From CAZZKE01 sp964655005 (GTDB lineage Bacteria; Pseudomonadota; Alphaproteobacteria; Rhodospirillales; JABHCV01), in the NCBI GenBank assembly GCA_964655005.1, contig CAZZKE010000078.1, positions 1-12,012 of the forward strand: 12,012 nucleotides of DNA, given 5' to 3'. The translations under genes were made by a program, and so were the position numbers. Positions 7,288-12,012 of this stretch are shown here, in pieces. The first letter of the stretch is position 1. The number at the start of each line of letters is the position of its first letter. The notes below the pieces were generated by a model. The model saw only the letters and a list, made by a program, of their open reading frames with translations. It did no database searches and was not told where the DNA came from.

Positions 7288-9617
7288 CCGACCAGCGCCG
7301 GAACCTTGCCGCCGCCCTTGCGTTTCTTCTTCGGAGGTTTCGGAATTTCGCTATCCGGGTAATCGAAAAACGGTTTGTTGTCCTTGATCGAAACTCGAAC
7401 GACGCCACCATCGGCAAGCTTACCGAACAACAGCTCTTCGGCCAGCGGCTTCTTGATATGTTCCTGAATGACCCGGGCCAGCGGCCTGGCCCCGAAAAGC
7501 TTGTGATAGCCCTTTTTAGCCAGCCATTGCCGGGCGCCATCGGTCAATTCGATGATTACCTGACGGTCGCCAAGCAATGTTTCAAGTTCGATGACAAATT
7601 TATCGACCACCCGGGAAACCACATCGGGCGACAGGCTGGAAAAGGTGATAATGCTGTCCAGCCGATTGCGGAATTCGGGGGTGAACATCCGTTCTATGGC
7701 TTCGGTATCGTCACCTGTCCGTTCCGAACGCTCGAAGCCGATTGCCGGCTTGGCCAGTTCCGAGGCGCCGGCATTGGTTGTCATAATCAGGATAACATTT
7801 CGAAAATCGACGCTTTTGCCGTTGTGATCGGTCAGTTTGCCGTGATCCATTACCTGCAACAGAATGTTGAACAGGTCGGGATGGGCCTTTTCTATTTCAT
7901 CGAGCAACAGCACGGTATGCGGCTGCTGATCGACTGCGTCGGTCAAAAGCCCGCCCTGATCGAACCCGACGTAGCCCGGCGGGGCGCCAATCAGGCGGGA
8001 AATGCTGTGACGTTCCATGTATTCCGACATATCAAAGCGCACCAGTTCGATCCCCAGGGTGTGGGCCAACTGGCGGGCGACTTCTGTCTTGCCAACCCCG
8101 GTCGGGCCGGAAAACAGGTAGGAACCGACTGGTTTTTCCGGTTCCCGCAGTCCGGCGCGGGCCATTTTTATGGCCCCGGCGAGGGCGTCGATGGCCTTGT
8201 CCTGACCGAACACCATGGTCTTTAGATCGCGTTCCAGGGTTTTCAATGCTTCACGGTCATCCGATGACACGCTTTTCGGCGGTATCCGGGCAATGGTGGC
8301 GACCGTGTTTTCGACATCCTTGACCGTCACCGTCTTGCGGCGTTTGCTTTCGGGCAGCAGCATCCGGGCCGCCCCGACCTCGTCGATTACATCGATCGCC
8401 TTGTCGGGCAGTTTGCGGTCACCGATATAGCGGTCCGATAATTCGACCGCCGTGCGCAAGGCTTCGTTGGAATATTTAACCTTGTGGTGATCCTCGAAAT
8501 AGGATTTCAGCCCCTTCAATATTTTCACGGTGTCCTCGATGGACGGTTCATAGATGTCGATTTTCTGGAACCGCCTGACCAGCGCCCGGTCTTTTTCGAA
8601 ATGCGCCCGGTATTCCTTGTAGGTAGTGGATCCCATGCAGCGTAACTGGCCGTTGGCCAGCGAAGGTTTGAGAATGTTCGAGGCATCCATCGACCCGCCG
8701 CTGGTTGCCCCGGCGCCGATCACGGTATGAATTTCATCGATGAACATGATCGAATGGGGCATGTTTTCCAGTTCCGTGATAACCGCCTTCAGGCGTTCCT
8801 CGAAATCGCCCCGATAACGCGTTCCGGCCAGCAACGCCCCCATATCCAGGGCGTAAATCGTCGCTTCCAGCAGAACGTCGGGGACTTCTCCTTTTACGAT
8901 GCGTCTGGCCAGGCCTTCGGCGATGGCGGTCTTGCCGACCCCCGGATCGCCGACGTATAGCGGATTGTTCTTGCTGCGCCGGCACAAAATCTGAATGGTT
9001 CTATCGACCTCGGCGTTACGACCGATCAGCGGATCTATCCGGTTTTCGGCGGCTTTCTCGTTCAGGTTGACGCAATATGCGTCGAGCGCCTCGCCGCCCT
9101 TTTTCGCGACCTCCTCGCCATCCATATCTTCGTCGGCGCCGCTGACCGTTTTCGGGCGGCCCTCGCCGGGCACCTTGGCGATGCCGTGGGAAATATAATT
9201 GACGGCGTCCAGGCGCGACATGTCGTGAACCTGAAGAAAATAAACGGCGTGGGATTCGCGCTCTGAAAACAAGGCGACCAGAACATTGGCGCCGGTTACT
9301 TCCTCCCGTCCGGAAGACTGCACATGGATTATGGCGCGCTGCACCACGCGCTGGAAACCGGATGTCGGCTTGGGGTCGGTCGGCGGTGTATCGGCTGCCG
9401 GTGGCGCGCTGATATCGGCCAGATTGTCTTCGATGAAGGTGTTTAGCTCGCGCCGCAATTTGTCCAGATCGACACCGCAGGCGCGCAGCACGGAAATTGC
9501 GTCCCGATCCTCGGTCAGCGCCATCAGAAGATGTTCCAGCGTGGCGTATTCATGCCGCCGTTCCGTGGCCGCGGCCAGGGCGCGGTGCAGGGTCTGTTCA
9601 AGATTGCGCGATAACAT
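7284..9617 (-). CDS. clpA: ATP-dependent Clp protease ATP-binding subunit ClpA
   Basis: 777 residues. ClpA is the hexameric AAA+ unfoldase that pulls substrates into ClpP. The N domain begins MLSRNLEQTLHRAL (two Clp_N repeats, to about 145). The first AAA+ module has Walker A GDPGVGKT (223-230) and Walker B MFIDE (291-295). The second has GPTGVGKT (504-511) and LLLDE (570-574). IGF at 626-628 is the loop that docks on ClpP, so ClpP partnering is expected. No ClpB/ClpC-type middle coiled coil is present, which supports ClpA. The tail from about 758 is a short basic extension with a PPKKKRKGGGK run. The ATG directly follows the clpS TAA (TAAATG), with GGAG of the clpS end as ribosome binding site about 10 bases upstream. 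Its own stop overlaps the TTG of the CoA-transferase. No residue expected for function is missing. Confidence 0.98.
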   Translation of the reverse strand: MLSRNLEQTLHRALAAATERRHEYATLEHLLMALTEDRDAISVLRACGVDLDKLRRELNTFIEDNLADISAPPAADTPPTDPKPTSGFQRVVQRAIIHVQSSGREEVTGANVLVALFSERESHAVYFLQVHDMSRLDAVNYISHGIAKVPGEGRPKTVSGADEDMDGEEVAKKGGEALDAYCVNLNEKAAENRIDPLIGRNAEVDRTIQILCRRSKNNPLYVGDPGVGKTAIAEGLARRIVKGEVPDVLLEATIYALDMGALLAGTRYRGDFEERLKAVITELENMPHSIMFIDEIHTVIGAGATSGGSMDASNILKPSLANGQLRCMGSTTYKEYRAHFEKDRALVRRFQKIDIYEPSIEDTVKILKGLKSYFEDHHKVKYSNEALRTAVELSDRYIGDRKLPDKAIDVIDEVGAARMLLPESKRRKTVTVKDVENTVATIARIPPKSVSSDDREALKTLERDLKTMVFGQDKAIDALAGAIKMARAGLREPEKPVGSYLFSGPTGVGKTEVARQLAHTLGIELVRFDMSEYMERHSISRLIGAPPGYVGFDQGGLLTDAVDQQPHTVLLLDEIEKAHPDLFNILLQVMDHGKLTDHNGKSVDFRNVILIMTTNAGASELAKPAIGFERSERTGDDTEAIERMFTPEFRNRLDSIITFSSLSPDVVSRVVDKFVIELETLLGDRQVIIELTDGARQWLAKKGYHKLFGARPLARVIQEHIKKPLAEELLFGKLADGGVVRVSIKDNKPFFDYPDSEIPKPPKKKRKGGGKVPALVG

Positions 9618-9983
9618 TTACTCGTCTCCGTCCTTTTCGATGGTGCATTGCAACGGATGATCATTCCGGCGAGCCAGATCCATGACCTGACCCGCCTTGG
9701 TTTCGGCGACTTCGTAGGTAAACACGCCGCAAACACCGACGCCACGCTGATGAACGTGCAGCATAATGCTCATCGCTTCTTCCTGGCCTTTCGAAAAAAA
9801 CCGTTCCAGCACATGTACGACAAATTCCATGGGGGTGTAATCGTCGTTCAGCATCAACACCTTGTACATCGCCGGCTTCTTGGTCTTCACTCGCGTCCTG
9901 AGCGCCAGCCCGGTATCCGGGCCGTCCGGAATATCGGTTTTTCCCGGTCCTGCGGCTAATATCTCAATCAATGGTCCACTCAT
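9618..9983 (-). CDS. clpS: ATP-dependent Clp protease adaptor ClpS
   Basis: 121 residues from the chosen ATG. ClpS binds proteins with N-terminal Phe, Tyr, Trp or Leu and hands them to ClpA. After a flexible N-terminal arm (1-36) comes the core: VLMLNDDYTPMEFVV (42-56), with the Asn46-Asp47-Asp48 of the N-degron pocket and Met52 at the gate position. Next are LHVHQRGVGVCGVFTYEVAETK (His78 matching the pocket His) and HPLQCTIE at the end. The frame stays open upstream to 10109, but the ATG at 9983 is preferred. The upstream residues do not resemble ClpS, and a good promoter (-10 at 10017-10022) sits inside that extension. Its Shine-Dalgarno is weak. It abuts clpA with no gap, as expected of adaptor and unfoldase made together. 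Confidence 0.96.
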   Translation of the reverse strand: MSGPLIEILAAGPGKTDIPDGPDTGLALRTRVKTKKPAMYKVLMLNDDYTPMEFVVHVLERFFSKGQEEAMSIMLHVHQRGVGVCGVFTYEVAETKAGQVMDLARRNDHPLQCTIEKDGDE

Positions 9984-10016
9984 CTGTATTTGCTCAATCG
10001 TTCCGCGTCTGGCCCT

Positions 10017-10044
10017 ATTATATAGGCCTGTTTGTAATTTTAAA
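10017..10044 (-). promoter_or_regulatory. Sigma70-type promoter of clpS-clpA-CoA-transferase
   Basis: Read on the - strand, TTTAAA (10044-10039) and a perfect TATAAT (10022-10017) are 16 bases apart. Transcription would start near 10010, giving a leader of about 27 bases before the clpS ATG. The -35 matches TTGACA at 4 of 6 positions. The perfect -10 and the position in the divergent gap make it the best candidate for the operon. Confidence 0.55.
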
Positions 10045-10124
10045 AACCATCCCCGGGACGAATATTTTTTCCGCAGGCCCGGCGGCGGCCAAAAAATGTT
10101 ACAAAACAAGATGCCGGTAACGGT

Positions 10125-10153
10125 TTGTTATTAGTGTTAAGGGTAGGTATTAT
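10125..10153 (+). promoter_or_regulatory. Sigma70-type promoter of the carboxypeptidase gene
   Basis: TTGTTA (10125-10130) and TATTAT (10148-10153) are separated by 17 bases, the optimal spacing. The start would fall near 10160, about 50 bases before the GTG at 10210. The 80-odd bases between this -35 and that of the opposite promoter leave room for a shared operator, but I see no strong palindrome there. Confidence 0.55.
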
Positions 10154-10209
10154 GCTTGATGTCCGTTTAATAACAAGCTTATCGGGCGACCAGACAGTGG
10201 GGAAATCGT

Positions 10210-11427
10210 GTGCGGGTATCGTGGCTGGGCTTTAATTTTTTCGATTTAAGGCCGGGTGCCGGGCGTATCGCCCGGGGGTTGCTGGCCGGCATATTGCTGT
10301 TGCTGCTGACCGGTTTTCCGGCGGCGGCGAAATACGCCTCGTTCGTCATCGATGCGGACAACGGGCGCGTCCTTTACGAAGTCAACGCCGACACCCGGAA
10401 CTACCCGGCGTCACTGACCAAGATGATGACCCTTTACATGGTCTTCGACGCCCTTGAAAAGGGCCGGTTATCGCTCCGGGAACCGGTAAAATTTTCCGCC
10501 CGTGCGGCCCGCCAGCCGGCGGCCAAACTGGGACTGCGGCGCGGCCAGAGCATCACCGTCGAACAGGCCATTCTCGCCATCGTTACCAAATCGGCCAACG
10601 ACGTGGCTTCCGCACTGGCCGAGAAAATGGCCGGCAGCGAACGTAATTTCGCCCTTAAGATGACTGCGCGCGCCCGAAAACTGGGGATGTCCAGAACGAC
10701 TTTCAGAAACGCCTCGGGCCTGCCGCACCGGGGGCAGATGTCGACGGCCAGGGATATGTCGAAGCTGGCGCAAAGCCTTATCGAAGATTTCCCGCAGTAT
10801 TACCATTATTTTTCCACCACGCAATTTTCCTTCCAGGGCCAGAAATTCTCCAACCACAACAAGCTCCTTAAATCATATCAGGGTACCGACGGCATCAAGA
10901 CGGGATATATCCGGGCTTCCGGGTTTAATCTGGTCGCCTCGGTTGAACGCGACGGCAGGCGTATTATCGGCGTCGTCTTCGGCGGTCGTTCTTCGCGTTC
11001 ACGCAATTCATTGATGACTAAACTTCTCGACAAGGGCTTCGCAAAAATAAATGTCGGCCTGACCGGAAAGAGATACACCGCGCCGCAAAAATCTGCAAAA
11101 AAGCCCTCATCGAAAAGGCTGGCGTCACGAAAGACCGACTGGGGGATTCAGGTCGGCGCCTATAAGACGACTAAACCCGCCTATTCCATCGCCCGGAAGG
11201 CCGTGGCAAACGCACCCGAACTGTTAATGGACGGATATATTAAGATAGTACCCCTGACCAAAGGCGTACGGACACCGGTTTACAGGGCGCGGATTCTGGG
11301 GCTTAGCAAGAAACAGGCGTATCGGGCCTGTCGCGTACTCAAGCGGCGCAAGGTCAACTGCATGGAATTGCGCATGAAAAAGAATCTGCGACAGCTCGCC
11401 GACGCCGGACTGTTTCGGGACCGATAA
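10210..11427 (+). CDS. D-alanyl-D-alanine carboxypeptidase (S11 family) with C-terminal SPOR domain
   Basis: 405 residues. This low-molecular-weight penicillin-binding protein trims the terminal D-Ala of peptidoglycan stem peptides in the periplasm. An N-terminal arm with Arg and a hydrophobic core (about 20-36) ends in PAAAK, so a signal peptide cut near residue 39-40 is likely. The catalytic motifs are complete: Ser68-Leu-Thr-Lys71 (SxxK), Ser128-Ala-Asn130 (SxN) and Lys230-Thr-Gly (KTG). The catalytic domain ends near 280. A Lys/Ser-rich linker (288-308) leads to a SPOR domain (about 309-387, opening WGIQVGAYKT), which in other proteins binds denuded septal glycan, so division-site targeting is inferred. 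The typical C-terminal amphipathic anchor of DacA/DacC is replaced by SPOR. The start is GTG, with GGGGA (10199-10203) six bases ahead. A small gene begins one base after its stop. Names such as dacC or dacF are used loosely for this family, so none is assigned. Confidence 0.95.
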   Translation: MRVSWLGFNFFDLRPGAGRIARGLLAGILLLLLTGFPAAAKYASFVIDADNGRVLYEVNADTRNYPASLTKMMTLYMVFDALEKGRLSLREPVKFSARAARQPAAKLGLRRGQSITVEQAILAIVTKSANDVASALAEKMAGSERNFALKMTARARKLGMSRTTFRNASGLPHRGQMSTARDMSKLAQSLIEDFPQYYHYFSTTQFSFQGQKFSNHNKLLKSYQGTDGIKTGYIRASGFNLVASVERDGRRIIGVVFGGRSSRSRNSLMTKLLDKGFAKINVGLTGKRYTAPQKSAKKPSSKRLASRKTDWGIQVGAYKTTKPAYSIARKAVANAPELLMDGYIKIVPLTKGVRTPVYRARILGLSKKQAYRACRVLKRRKVNCMELRMKKNLRQLADAGLFRDR

Positions 11428-11428
11428 T

Positions 11429-11650
11429 ATGCCAAAATATGAATTCGCCATTTATAACGAGAAAGTTCGTGAGGCTGTCAAGCAGGGAGAATCCTGTCCG
11501 GGATATGAAGATTCCTGGGCCGATTTGCATTACATCGAAGCCGTCGGTTCGGTGTTGGGCATGGCCCGCGCGACGATCGACAGGCTCTATCCGACGAGAC
11601 GGGGCTTCATCGTGGATCACTATACGGAAATCGAAGCAGAACAAGAATAG
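11429..11650 (+). CDS. Small conserved-looking protein, function unknown
   Basis: 73 residues, starting MPKYEFAIYN with no signal peptide or membrane segment, so probably cytosolic. It is acidic at the end (EIEAEQE) and has Trp/His-containing WADLHYIEAVG (residues 31-41) followed by a helix-like MARATIDRLYPTRRGFIVDHY. The ATG comes one base after the carboxypeptidase TAA (TAATATG), which implies translation by ribosomes ending that gene. The linkage, the amino-acid composition and the codon use like its neighbours argue that it is real. I recall similar short proteins in Alphaproteobacteria but can name no family or role. Confidence 0.7.
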   Translation: MPKYEFAIYNEKVREAVKQGESCPGYEDSWADLHYIEAVGSVLGMARATIDRLYPTRRGFIVDHYTEIEAEQE

Positions 11651-11746
11651 CGTTTCCCCTACCCTACCGGTTTTCCGAAATCGGCGGCACTTCCAGCGCT
11701 GCAAAAATAAAGTATTCCTGTAAGTCTGTTGAAAGGTTGTTGCTCT

Positions 11747-12012
11747 ATGATGACTGTCATTGGCAAGCCGTTCGGTACCGTTTTTTCGAAAGTTTCGTAT
11801 CGAAATTACTTTATCGGCAAGGGTGTTAAACCCAAATTTACTTGGCTTGACAAAGAAAAAGGGTTTGTTAATAAACTAGTTTTAAGGTTAGAAAATATAA
11901 CAATCGACAGACGGCAGATTTTAATCCGTTTCGGCTACAGCGGTAAGAATCGGCCCCGGACGAAAACACCGGAAGGAAACTTCAACCGGAAAGGTTCTGA
12001 GAAAATGTTACA
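11747..12012 (+). CDS. Unknown protein, N-terminal part, AT-rich, cut by the window end
   Basis: An open frame of 88 codons plus two bases runs from ATG 11747 (a second ATG follows at once at 11750) to the window end without a stop. GAAAGG (11731-11736) lies 10 bases ahead of the first ATG and 13 ahead of the second, an acceptable ribosome binding site. The peptide begins MMTVIGKPFGTVFSKV and is rich in Lys, Arg, Asn, Phe and Ile, with no signal peptide. I recognise no domain. My hand count of 11761-12000 is about 99 G+C in 240 (41%), well below the roughly 60% of nrdJ, so foreign origin is possible. An ORF of this length can stay open by chance, but the Shine-Dalgarno and position support a gene. 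Confidence 0.5.
   Translation, partial: MMTVIGKPFGTVFSKVSYRNYFIGKGVKPKFTWLDKEKGFVNKLVLRLENITIDRRQILIRFGYSGKNRPRTKTPEGNFNRKGSEKML

Noticed and set aside
7458..8225. 255-codon open frame on the + strand opposite clpA
   Set aside because: It lies entirely within the second AAA+ module of clpA and has no domain or ribosome site.
9984..10109. In-frame N-terminal extension of ClpS to an ATG at 10109
   Set aside because: The extra 42 residues do not look like ClpS and the best promoter of the operon lies within them. The ATG at 9983 gives the usual length.
11667..11684. 7-pair hairpin (CCGGTTT / AAATCGG, loop TCCG) after the 73-residue gene, as a terminator
   Set aside because: It contains a G-T pair and no T-run follows on the + strand, so it does not meet the intrinsic-terminator pattern.
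11685..11699. Sigma54-like promoter (CGGCAC, five bases, GCGC) before the last open frame
   Set aside because: The GG/GC spacing of 10 fits, but the -12 half lacks the TT of TTGC. Chance match is likely.

Overview
The window looks like a chromosomal segment of an alphaproteobacterium, probably a free-living, Rhodospirillales-like lineage. This rests on family resemblance only: a long B12-dependent ribonucleotide reductase, an abutting clpS-clpA pair, a D-Ala-D-Ala carboxypeptidase carrying a SPOR domain, and a DUF482/FemAB-like protein next to a RidA protein. Coding regions are mostly GC-rich (about 60% in a line I counted by hand near the left end). I see no tRNA, rRNA, CRISPR, integrase or insertion sequence, so this is mainly core genome rather than an island. 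The right-hand end is the exception, because it turns AT-rich.

Layout. 1-2415 (+) is the C-terminal two thirds of nrdJ, closed by a strong rho-independent terminator (2457-2501). After a 248-base gap with small inverted repeats comes a tightly spaced + strand run: a receiver / metallo-beta-lactamase fusion (2664-3902), a RidA-family protein (3924-4391), a DUF482/FemAB-like acyltransferase (4395-5567) and a secreted protein made of two copies of a four-cysteine module (5593-6147). The gaps are 21, 3 and 25 bases, so these four may be one operon.

This run converges on a - strand operon read from right to left: clpS (9983 to 9618), clpA (9617 to 7284) and a class III CoA-transferase (7287 to 6163). 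clpS and clpA abut exactly (TAAATG), and the CoA-transferase begins on a TTG that overlaps the clpA stop (TTGA). Both joints predict translational coupling. ClpS delivers N-degron substrates to the ClpA unfoldase, which feeds ClpP (not in the window).

ClpS and a + strand D-alanyl-D-alanine carboxypeptidase (10210-11427) diverge from a 226-base gap. In it I find a good sigma70-type promoter for each direction. A 73-residue protein of unknown function starts one base after the carboxypeptidase stop. Finally an open, AT-rich reading frame begins at 11747 and runs off the window.

No clear, complete new system is visible. The most interesting items are the phosphorylation-controllable metallohydrolase with its operon partners, the duplicated-cysteine secreted protein, the CoA-transferase locked onto clpA, a perfect 16-base inverted repeat inside nrdJ, and the AT-rich unknown gene at the right edge.
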